From the NCBI GenBank assembly GCA_046347045.1, contig JAXMGX010000003.1, positions 248,001-312,000 on the forward strand: 64,000 bases of DNA. Reading direction: 5' to 3'. This DNA comes from ZC4RG30 sp046347045. GTDB lineage: Bacteria > Pseudomonadota > Gammaproteobacteria > Steroidobacterales > Steroidobacteraceae. The notes below the pieces were generated by a model that did not search any database, was not told where the DNA came from, and was given only the letters and a program-made list of their open reading frames with translations. Positions 24,669-33,718 of the stretch are shown in pieces. The stretch's first letter is position 1. The number at the start of each line of letters is the position of its first letter. Position numbers and translations under genes: made by a program.

Positions 24669-25160
24669 CTACTTGAGCACGCAGATTTCAGACCACTTTT
24701 CTACACTTTCAGGTCCAGCCGATGTCTGGACCAATGCTACGGAGGGCTTCTCGGCCTTCATCTGGTAAGCCGCGCCCTTCGGCAGCAGCACCTCGTGGCC
24801 GCGTCGCGCCACCACCCGGCCCATGCGCTTGCCCGCCGGCGATGCCTTCATGCGGCCGGCGCCGGCCTTGTGCGTCGGCTTCTCGGAGTCGGTGAGCTGG
24901 AAGAACGTGAACTCGATTTCGCCATCCATCACGATGGCGAACTCGTCGTGCGGCGCGGCGTACCACGGCGAAGCGCCCTCGGCGCGCACCGCTTCCGCGC
25001 AGTACTCGAGGTTCGAAACCACCATTACGCGCTCGTACGGCTTCGATTTGTTGCAGATCTCGAAGATGTTCGAAAAGGCGTAGTGTTTGAGATCGTCCTT
25101 GACCTCGATCGTGCCCTTGTCATACGACTCGAGCGACGCCATCCAAGTCTTGAAACTCAT
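24669..25160 (-). CDS. Hydroquinone 1,2-dioxygenase-type enzyme, small subunit
   Basis: A 163-residue protein lying directly upstream of the large subunit and of the size expected for HapC/PnpC (about 18 kDa). It has a cupin-like central part (APHDEFAIVMDGEIEFTFFQL, then GHEVLLPKGAAYQMKAEKPSVALVQ). In the family this subunit pairs with the catalytic one and carries no complete metal site. It is first in the minus operon small subunit - large subunit - serine hydrolase. Identification rests on gene order, size and the well-supported partner. Confidence 0.78.
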   Translation of the reverse strand: MSFKTWMASLESYDKGTIEVKDDLKHYAFSNIFEICNKSKPYERVMVVSNLEYCAEAVRAEGASPWYAAPHDEFAIVMDGEIEFTFFQLTDSEKPTHKAGAGRMKASPAGKRMGRVVARRGHEVLLPKGAAYQMKAEKPSVALVQTSAGPESVEKWSEICVLK

Positions 25161-25259
25161 GTCGTCCCGCCCCGCTGTTGTCTGGTTATGGCGTCGGAGT
25201 GTAATCCTCGCCGGCGGTCGCCGGCCAGCGCGGGACTGACCAGCCGGCCCGGCATCGGC

Positions 25260-28007
25260 CTAGGGCCCCGCCGGGGCCTTTGCGAAATCCCCGGCCTTCA
25301 CGATCGTGAGTTTCGCCGGGTCCAGGTGCTTGCGCAGGGCTGTCCGGATGGCCTCGGGTGTCAGCGCCAGCACCCGCTGCTCGAAAGCCTTGTCCCAGCT
25401 CAGGAATGTCCGTCCGGAATCCAGATGTGACAGAAGCCGGCCTGCGAGCTGCTGGTCCTGCACCCTGATCTGCGCGAAGCTCTGCTGCCAGCCCGATTTC
25501 GCCTTCGCGATTTCGGCATCCGTGAAGCCGTCCTTCAGCGCCCGCGCCAGTTCCTCGCGCAGCGCGCTCTCCACCTTGGCGATGTTCTGCGGCGCGGCGA
25601 TGGCCTGCGCCACCCAGCTTCCGGCACGGTCGAAGATACCGCCGCCGCCCTGCGCACTGACGCCGTAGCTCAGACCCTCCTTGATGCGGATGCGGGAGGT
25701 AAGCCGCGAATCGAAGCCGGCACCGCCGCCCAGCATGTAGTCCGCCAGGAAGAAGGCCGAGTAGTCCGGGTCGTTCTGGTTGATGTCGAGATTCATCCGT
25801 GCCAGCAGCACGGCGTTTTCCTTGTCGGGCGTCTGGATCGAAATGGTTTCGGGCGCAATGGCGCGATAGTCGCCGGTGATGCGCGTGTACGGCGTGTCGT
25901 TGCGGAAATCCGCGAACCCCTCGCGCAGGGCCTTGATCGCCTGTTCCTCGTCGAAATCACCGACGATGGCGAACTCGGCGTGGTTGGCGGCGTAGAACCT
26001 GCGGTAGTGGGCCTTCACCTGGTCGAGCGTGACGGCGCGGACGCCGTCCAGCCTTTCCTGCAGCGAGGGCGAGTAACGCGGATCGCCTTTCGGATAGATG
26101 TTGAAATGCTGCCCCAGCGCCTCGCCCGCGCGCGCGCCCGGCTCGGAAAGCTGCGACTCCAGCCCGGTGAGCGTCTGCTTCTTGAGCTGTTCGAACTCGT
26201 CTTCCGGGAACGCGGGTTCGCGCAGCACATGCGCGGCGAGCGCGATCGCGGCGGCGAGATTGGGTCGCGTGGTCTGGAATGACGCGCCCTGCCCCGCGAT
26301 GCCGCCGGTCACCTTCAGGCGCGTGAATTCATCGCGCAGCGCCGCGCGCGAAAAGCGGCTGGTGCCGCGCATCAGCATCGATCCGGTCAGCGAGGCCACG
26401 TAGTTCTGCCCGGCGAGCGACTGCACGTCGCCGGCCGGCAGGCTCATGGCGAAGAACACGGTTTCGCCGCGGTTCTTCTTGCTGAGCAGCGCCACCTTCA
26501 TGCCGTTGATCTCGAGCCGGCGCACCCGCTTCTCGATGTTCTCCGGGCTGGGGTCGAAGGCTTCGGATTCGGCCACGGCCTGCTTCGGCGTGTAACCTTG
26601 CAGCAGCTCCGCGGCCGTGGCGGCGCGGGGAATCTCGGCCCGCTGCGGACTGGGATCATCGATGAACAGTCCGGCCGTGCGATTGTCGCGGCGCAGGTAC
26701 TTGCCGGCGGCGGCGGCAATCTGCTGCGCGGTGACCTGCTGCTCGCGATCGCGCAGCAGGAAGAACGTGCGCCAGTCCCCCAGCGCGATGTATTCCGACA
26801 GTGCGAGGCCGATGCTCTCGTGATTGGTCATCACGCGCTCCGCGGCATTGCTGAAATTCAGCCGCGCGCGCTCGATCTCCTCGGCGGTGGGCGGGTTCGC
26901 GCCCAACCCCTCCACCTGTCGCAGCATTTCCTGCTGCACGGGCTCGATCGGATCACCCTTCTTCACCAGCGCATACACCACCAGCAGCGAGCCATCGATG
27001 CCGGAGATGTCGAAGGTGCCCACTTGCGCGGCCTGACCCGACTGCACCAGCGCCTTGTGCAACCGGCCCGAGGGCGAATCGCCCAGCGCGAACGAGGCGA
27101 AGTCCAGCGCCTGGGAATCGGCATGCAACGGCGACGGCACCTTGTAGCCCAGTGCCACCATGGCCAGGTCGCCCACCCGCCGCACCACGAAGCTGCGCTC
27201 GCCATCCTGCGTGGGCTCCACGGTCCACAGCTTCGGCAGTTGCCGTGTCGGGCGCGGAATCGCGCCGAAGTAGCGGTTCACCTGCGCCAGCGTCTTCCCG
27301 GGCTCGAACTTGCCTGCCACCAGCAGCACGGCGTTATCCGGCTGGTAGTACATGCGGTAGAAGGCCTGCAGGTGCGAGATGTCGACGTTCTCGATGTCGG
27401 AGCGGTTGCCGATGGTCGAGTTGCCGTAGTTGTGCCAGTCGTAGGCGATGCTCTGCATGCGCTTGATCAGCACGTTCGTGGGCGAGTTCTCGCCGCTCTC
27501 GTATTCGTTGCGCACCACCGTCATTTCGGTGTCGAGGTCCTCCTTCTGCACCAGCGCGTTCACCATGCGGTCGGCTTCCATGGCCAGTGCCCAGTCCAGG
27601 TTCTGGTCCGAGGCCTGCACGATCTCGTAGTAGTTGGTGCGGTCGAGTGAGGTGGTGCCATTGAAGCGCGCGCCATGCTGGTTGAATTCGCGGCCGATGT
27701 CGGCGCGGTTCTTCGTGCCCTTGAACAGCATGTGCTCCAGCAGATGCGCCATGCCGGTCTCGCCATAGTTCTCGTGCCTGGAGCCAACCCGGTAAGTGAT
27801 GTTCACGGTGATGGTGGGCTTGGAGGCATCGGGGAACAGCAGCACCCTGAGCCCGTTCGCGAGCTGGTATTCGGTGATGCCCTCGACTTCCGACATCTTC
27901 TGCGGCGCGGCAGGCGCGGCAGCAAGCACATCGCGTGCCGGCCACAGGGCGGCAACGAGGACCAGCAGGACGGCGGGGCACATGCGGGCGTTGACCGTGT
28001 TCTTCAT
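25260..28007 (-). CDS. Secreted M16-family zinc peptidase, two-domain form
   Basis: A 915-residue periplasmic peptidase. The start MKNTVNARM at 28007 gives a normal signal peptide ending near ARDVLAA. The first half carries the inverted zinc motif HLLEH at residues 88-92 and the distal Glu in RNEYESGEN. The second half is a degenerate, non-catalytic M16 domain, as in pitrilysin-like and PqqL-type enzymes; both halves fold into one clamshell. An earlier start at 28037 lacks a proper signal peptide n-region. It is probably a single-gene unit; phosphate transport genes lie upstream on the same strand. Confidence 0.93.
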   Translation of the reverse strand: MKNTVNARMCPAVLLVLVAALWPARDVLAAAPAAPQKMSEVEGITEYQLANGLRVLLFPDASKPTITVNITYRVGSRHENYGETGMAHLLEHMLFKGTKNRADIGREFNQHGARFNGTTSLDRTNYYEIVQASDQNLDWALAMEADRMVNALVQKEDLDTEMTVVRNEYESGENSPTNVLIKRMQSIAYDWHNYGNSTIGNRSDIENVDISHLQAFYRMYYQPDNAVLLVAGKFEPGKTLAQVNRYFGAIPRPTRQLPKLWTVEPTQDGERSFVVRRVGDLAMVALGYKVPSPLHADSQALDFASFALGDSPSGRLHKALVQSGQAAQVGTFDISGIDGSLLVVYALVKKGDPIEPVQQEMLRQVEGLGANPPTAEEIERARLNFSNAAERVMTNHESIGLALSEYIALGDWRTFFLLRDREQQVTAQQIAAAAGKYLRRDNRTAGLFIDDPSPQRAEIPRAATAAELLQGYTPKQAVAESEAFDPSPENIEKRVRRLEINGMKVALLSKKNRGETVFFAMSLPAGDVQSLAGQNYVASLTGSMLMRGTSRFSRAALRDEFTRLKVTGGIAGQGASFQTTRPNLAAAIALAAHVLREPAFPEDEFEQLKKQTLTGLESQLSEPGARAGEALGQHFNIYPKGDPRYSPSLQERLDGVRAVTLDQVKAHYRRFYAANHAEFAIVGDFDEEQAIKALREGFADFRNDTPYTRITGDYRAIAPETISIQTPDKENAVLLARMNLDINQNDPDYSAFFLADYMLGGGAGFDSRLTSRIRIKEGLSYGVSAQGGGGIFDRAGSWVAQAIAAPQNIAKVESALREELARALKDGFTDAEIAKAKSGWQQSFAQIRVQDQQLAGRLLSHLDSGRTFLSWDKAFEQRVLALTPEAIRTALRKHLDPAKLTIVKAGDFAKAPAGP

Positions 28008-28062
28008 GAGCCCGATGGGACACGATGCCACCACCATGGGTCAAGCGCGGATTCCCGCGAGG

Positions 28063-29066
<1,004 letters not shown>

Positions 29067-29067
<1 letters not shown>

Positions 29068-29708
29068 CAGGCGTTCTGCAGAACCACACCTTCGATCACG
29101 TCAGCCACGTCCTGGCAGCGATCGGTGGCGGTTTCCAGCAGCTCGTAGATGGCCTTCAGCTTGATGACCTGGCGGATGTCGGCCTCGCTGCGGAACAGCG
29201 TGGAGATGGCGGTGCGCATCACGCGGTCGGCGCGCGATTCCATGGTGTCGATCTCGCGGCACAGGCGCAGGATCTCGGCGGCGTTCTTCATGCTGGACAG
29301 CAGCGCCACCGCGGCCTGCAGGCGCTCGCAGCCGTTCTGCAGCAGCAGCGCCAGCTCCACGGCGTGGGTGGTCACCTCGTGCACGTCGTACAGCGACAGC
29401 GACTCGGCTGCGTCCTGCATCAGGTCGAGCACATCGTCCATGCGCGAGATCAGCCGGTGGATGTCGTCGCGATCCATCGGCGTGACGAAGATGGTCTGCA
29501 GCAGCGAGGCCGTGTCGTGCGTGATGCGGTCGGCCTCGTGCTCCAGGTCGTTGATGCGCTCCACGCGCCCGGCCCGGGCGGACTCGTTGGCGTATTCGGA
29601 GAGCAGCACCACCAGCTCGCGGCTGGCCGCCGCGATGCGGTCGGCATGCTGGTTGAAATACTCGAAGAACTTTCCCTCGCGGGGAACGAGGTTGGCAATG
29701 ATTCCCAT
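29067..29708 (-). CDS. DUF47 / PhoU-like partner of the Pit transporter
   Basis: A 213-residue all-helical protein of the DUF47 (Pit accessory) family, distantly related to PhoU. Recognisable segments are PREGKFFEYFNQHADRI, NDLEHEADRITHDT with the acidic E(x)xxD metal-binding motif, and a second such motif in REIDTMESRADRVMR. It lies directly upstream of pit with a 1-base overlap and is thought to regulate or assist the transporter. It is cytosolic. Confidence 0.95.
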
Positions 29709-29768
29709 CGGATCGGCTTCCTGGAGTGCGGCAAGGAAGAGGCGTCTGTCGCGCCTCTTGTCGCAATT

Positions 29769-31409
29769 CTAGCCTGTTCCAGTCCTGCCCGTCGCCATCA
29801 GGCGCGGGCATTCGGCACGCGTGGCATCGCCTGCGGGCAGCGCGGCGCAGATCTGCTGCCAACGCTGGTCGACGGCTGTCAGCGTCGCCGCGTGGCCCGC
29901 CCCCTTCGACCAGCCCATCAGCGCCTTGTGCATGCGCTCCAGGCGTCCACGGGTGCGCGCATGGATGCGGTCGGGCCCGGCGAGTTCGCCCAGCACCGCA
30001 AGCGTCGCGGCGCGGATGCGCGGCTCGTCCTGCGGCGCCATGCGCAGCAGGCCCTCCACATACAGCACGCCCCACTGGAAGCGCGTGGCCGGGCCCTGCG
30101 ATTCGCGGTATGCGCGCTCGAGCAGCGTCAGCGCCTCGGACTTGTTGCCGGTGCGCTCCTCCAGGGCGGCCAGATCGGCCATGTAGTAGAACGGCGTGCG
30201 CGAGATGGCCATCTCACCCTGCAGCAGCGTGCGCAGACGCGCGTCATCGCCCAGGTAATCGAGCACCCACGAGGCGGAATTGACGATGCCGGCGCGCGCG
30301 TCCGGATCGTACTTGCGGGCGAGGAAGGCATCCAGCGTGGCCCGCGCGCGCGCCATGACATCCGGCGGGATCACGCCCTTGGCATCCAGCGCCTTCGCGG
30401 CGTACAGCCGGCCTGCTGCCGACCTGAGCTGCACGGTGCCGGAAAACGCCGGACTCGCTTCCATCGCATCCATCAACGCAAACCAGTTGCGCCTGAGCTC
30501 ATCGTTGTGCGCGGCATCGGCGTGACGCGCGATGATGAAGAAGTTGTCGCCCAGGTCGATCAGCGCATCGGCCACCTTGATGCTGCGCGCCGGATCGGCC
30601 AGCAACTGCTGCACGGACTGCAGCAGCGCGCGCAGGCGCGGACTGGGGGCGCGCCCGCCTTCCACCGCCTTCAGTTCCGCGGTGGCAGCCAGCGAGGCCG
30701 CCGTGGCGGTGAGCCGGTCACGCTCGGCTACAGCATCGCGCGGACAGCGTTGCTCGGCGAGCTGCAGCGATGCAACCAGCGCGCCGGGGTCGGAATCGGC
30801 GCGGGGATCCAGATGCCAGCCGTTGTAGGCCATGCGACGGCAGTCCGCCTGGCTGAGCGCGTCCTTGGCATCGGCGCGCAGCGACGCCAGCAGTTCCGGC
30901 AGCGGCTTCACGCCTTCGAGCGCAAGGTCGAGCACATCGGCATAGCTGCCCAGATCCATGCCGCCGGCGATGCGCGCCACCTCGGTGCGGTCGGGGCGCA
31001 GCACCACTACGGTGGGATAGCCCAACACCTTGAATTCAGCACCCAGGCGCTGCGCGCCCTCGGCATCGCCGTCGAGGTAGACAGGAATGAACTGGCGCAT
31101 CTTCTGCTGGAAATCGCTGCGCGAGAACACATACGCCTTCAGGTCATGGCAGGGCGGACACCACTCCGCGCCCCAGTACAGGAACACCGGCTTGTGCTGC
31201 GCGGCGGCGGCCGCGAACGCGGCATCCAGGTCACCCTTGAACCAGTCGATGGTTGCCGGTCGCACCGATTCCGCCACTTCGGCTGCAGAGGCGGCCGCCG
31301 GCGCGGCAGGCGCTGGAGCCGCGGCCCGGGGGGCTTCGGCACGCTGGCAGGCAGCCAGGGCGCAGACTGCGAGCAGGCAAGGCAGGCGCAAGATGCTGTT
31401 GTGGGCCAT
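29769..31409 (-). CDS. Thioredoxin-domain lipoprotein with helical C-terminal region
   Basis: A 546-residue predicted lipoprotein. The lipobox LAAC places the lipidated Cys at residue 21, followed by an Ala/Pro linker. A thioredoxin-fold domain with active site WCPPCH (Cys84, Cys87) and the cis-Pro loop in LGYPTVVVL follows. From about residue 180 to the end is a long helical region resembling TPR-type repeats (EERTGNKSEALTLLERAYRES). It probably acts as a periplasmic disulfide reductase or isomerase attached to the membrane, with the helical part binding a partner. It is divergent from the M3 peptidase gene. Confidence 0.85.
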   Translation of the reverse strand: MAHNSILRLPCLLAVCALAACQRAEAPRAAAPAPAAPAAASAAEVAESVRPATIDWFKGDLDAAFAAAAAQHKPVFLYWGAEWCPPCHDLKAYVFSRSDFQQKMRQFIPVYLDGDAEGAQRLGAEFKVLGYPTVVVLRPDRTEVARIAGGMDLGSYADVLDLALEGVKPLPELLASLRADAKDALSQADCRRMAYNGWHLDPRADSDPGALVASLQLAEQRCPRDAVAERDRLTATAASLAATAELKAVEGGRAPSPRLRALLQSVQQLLADPARSIKVADALIDLGDNFFIIARHADAAHNDELRRNWFALMDAMEASPAFSGTVQLRSAAGRLYAAKALDAKGVIPPDVMARARATLDAFLARKYDPDARAGIVNSASWVLDYLGDDARLRTLLQGEMAISRTPFYYMADLAALEERTGNKSEALTLLERAYRESQGPATRFQWGVLYVEGLLRMAPQDEPRIRAATLAVLGELAGPDRIHARTRGRLERMHKALMGWSKGAGHAATLTAVDQRWQQICAALPAGDATRAECPRLMATGRTGTG

Positions 31410-31498
31410 GCGGAAAGCCTACGCGGACTGCTTCGCATTTTCACGCCGGCATTGGGTAATCTTGCGCCATCGCCGGACACCATTTCCCCGGAAACATC

Positions 31499-33646
31499 AT
31501 GCGCCACAGCAATGCACCACTCGCCACCGCCCTTTTCCTTGCCGCCTCCCTCACTGCCATGAGCCAAAGCTCCACCGCCGCGCAGCCCACCCTGCCCGCC
31601 AGCAATCCCTTTGCAGCCGTCAGCACGCTGCCGCTGCACTACCCGCGTTTCGACCGGATCAAGGACAGCGACTTCGCTCCCGCCTTCGATGCGGGCATGG
31701 CCGAACAGCTGCGCGAAGTCCGCGCCATTGCCGACAACCCGGCCGCACCCACCTTCGACAACACGCTGGTGGCACTGGAGCGCAGCGGCCAGGTGCTGGA
31801 CCGCGCGCAGACCGTGTTCTTCAATCTGGTGGGCGCAGACACCAACGATGCGCGCAACAAGCTGCGCAGCGACTATGCGCCGCGCTTCTCCGCACACTCC
31901 GACGCCATACTTCTCGACAGCAAGCTCTTCGCGCGCATCGAGTCGCTGTACGCGCGCCGCGCGGCGCTGCAGCTCGACGCCGAGGCCGTGCGCCTGATCG
32001 AGCGCTACCACAGCGATTTCGTGCGCGCCGGCGCGAAGCTCTCCGCGGCCGACAAGGAAAAGCTCAAGGCCATGAACGCGGAACTGGCCACGCTGGGCAG
32101 CCGCTTCACGCAGAACGTACTCGACGAGGTGAACGCTTCGGCCGTGGTGGTGGATGACGTGAAGCAGCTCGATGGCTTCACGCCCGCACAGATCGAGGCA
32201 GCCGCGCAGGAGGCGAAGTCACGCAACCTGCCGGGCAAGTACGTGATCACGCTGCTCAACACCACCGGCCAGCCGCCGGAATCGCAGCTCACGTTCCGGC
32301 CGCTGCGCCAGCGGCTGCACGAGGCCTCGGTGGCGCGCGGCAGCAGGGGTGGCCAGTGGGACAACCGCGAGATCGTCGCGCGCACCATGAAGTTGCGCGC
32401 CGAACGCGCTGCGCTGCTGGGTTTCCCCGACTACGCCACCTATGGCCTCGAAGACCAGACGGCCCGCACGCCGGCGGCGGTGAACGGCATGCTGCGTCAG
32501 CTCGCACCCGCCGCGGTGGCCAACGCGAAGCGCGAGGCCGCACTGCTGCAGGCGCGCATCGACAAGGAAGGCGGCGGTTTCCAGCTCGCGCCCTGGGACT
32601 GGTCGTTCTACACGGAGAAGGTACGCGCGGAGCAATACGCCTTCGATGAGTCGCAGCTCAAACCCTATCTCGAACTCGACAATGTGATCGAGAAAGGCGT
32701 GTTCTTCGCGGCGAACCAGCTCTATGGCCTGACCTTCAAGCGTCGCACCGATCTGCCGGTGTACCACGCCGACGTGCGCGTGTACGACGTGTTCGACGCC
32801 AACGGCAGGCAGCTCGCGATCTTCCTGGGGGACTACTACGCGCGCAAGTCCAAGCGCGGCGGCGCGTGGATGAACGAATACATGTCGCAGTCGGGCCTGA
32901 CGGGCTACCTGCCCATCGTGGCCAATCACCTCAACATTCCCAAGCCGCCCGCCGGCGAACCCACGCTGCTCACCTGGGACGAGGTCACCACGGCCTTCCA
33001 TGAGTTCGGCCATGCGCTGCACGGCATGTTCTCGAATGTGAAGTATCCCTATTTCAGCGGCACGCGCGTGCCGCGCGACTTCGTGGAATATCCCTCGCAG
33101 GTGAACGAGATGTGGGCCGACTGGCCCGCAGTGCTGAAGAACTACGCGAAGCACTACCAGACCGGCGCGCCCATCCCGCAGGCGCTGCTCGACAAGGTGA
33201 TCGCCGCGGCGAAATTCAACCAGGGCTTTGCCACCACCGAGTACCTGGGCGCCGCCATGCTCGACCAGCGCTGGCATCAGTTGCCCGCTGCGCAGGTGCC
33301 GGGCGCCGATGGCGTGCTCGCCTTCGAAGCCGCGGCACTGAAGGCCGACGGCGTGGACTACGCACCGGTGCCGCCGCGTTACCGCACCACCTACTTCAGC
33401 CACATCATGGGCGGCTATCAGGCGGGCTATTACTCGTACATCTGGGCCGAGGTGCTCGATGCCAACAGCGAGGAATGGTTCAAGGCACATGGCGGACTCA
33501 CTCGCGCCAATGGCGACCACTTCCGCAAGACGCTGCTGTCGCGCGGCGGCAGCCGCGATGCGATGGAGCTGTTCAAGGATTTCGCCGGCCACGAGCCGCA
33601 GATCGGGCCGCTGCTCGAGAAGCGGGGCCTGACCGTCGCGCCGTAG
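31499..33646 (+). CDS. Secreted M3-family oligopeptidase (Dcp/oligopeptidase A-like)
   Basis: A 715-residue zinc metallopeptidase with a signal peptide (residues 1 to about 28). The catalytic motif is HEFGH at residues 501-505, and the third zinc ligand region is FVEYPSQVNEMW about 28 residues later, as in thimet oligopeptidase relatives. The family cleaves short peptides or releases C-terminal dipeptides. Export to the periplasm suggests a nutritional or peptide-recycling role. The ATG at 31499 follows GGAA at a normal SD distance. Confidence 0.94.
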   Translation: MRHSNAPLATALFLAASLTAMSQSSTAAQPTLPASNPFAAVSTLPLHYPRFDRIKDSDFAPAFDAGMAEQLREVRAIADNPAAPTFDNTLVALERSGQVLDRAQTVFFNLVGADTNDARNKLRSDYAPRFSAHSDAILLDSKLFARIESLYARRAALQLDAEAVRLIERYHSDFVRAGAKLSAADKEKLKAMNAELATLGSRFTQNVLDEVNASAVVVDDVKQLDGFTPAQIEAAAQEAKSRNLPGKYVITLLNTTGQPPESQLTFRPLRQRLHEASVARGSRGGQWDNREIVARTMKLRAERAALLGFPDYATYGLEDQTARTPAAVNGMLRQLAPAAVANAKREAALLQARIDKEGGGFQLAPWDWSFYTEKVRAEQYAFDESQLKPYLELDNVIEKGVFFAANQLYGLTFKRRTDLPVYHADVRVYDVFDANGRQLAIFLGDYYARKSKRGGAWMNEYMSQSGLTGYLPIVANHLNIPKPPAGEPTLLTWDEVTTAFHEFGHALHGMFSNVKYPYFSGTRVPRDFVEYPSQVNEMWADWPAVLKNYAKHYQTGAPIPQALLDKVIAAAKFNQGFATTEYLGAAMLDQRWHQLPAAQVPGADGVLAFEAAALKADGVDYAPVPPRYRTTYFSHIMGGYQAGYYSYIWAEVLDANSEEWFKAHGGLTRANGDHFRKTLLSRGGSRDAMELFKDFAGHEPQIGPLLEKRGLTVAP

Positions 33647-33659
33647 GGAACACCCGGGA

Positions 33660-33685
33660 ATTCCGCGCGGCAGCCCGCGCGGAAT
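33660..33685. terminator. Strong stem-loop between convergent genes
   Basis: An 11-bp perfect stem (ATTCCGCGCGG / CCGCGCGGAAT) with a CAGC loop lies 14 bases after the M3 stop and 34 bases before the RND stop. A GGG/CCC pair extends it past one mismatch. There is no T-tract, so it is either a bidirectional terminator or an mRNA 3'-end stabiliser. Confidence 0.55.
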
Positions 33686-33718
33686 CCCCCGCGCGCAGCG
33701 CCGCAATTCCCGCGCCGT

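Noticed and set aside
25161..25259. Hairpin GCCGGC-GGTC-GCCGGC (25210-25225) as terminator of the M16 gene
   Set aside because: A 6-bp self-complementary stem of this composition is common in GC-rich DNA and no T-tract follows; no promoter box for the dioxygenase operon could be fixed either.
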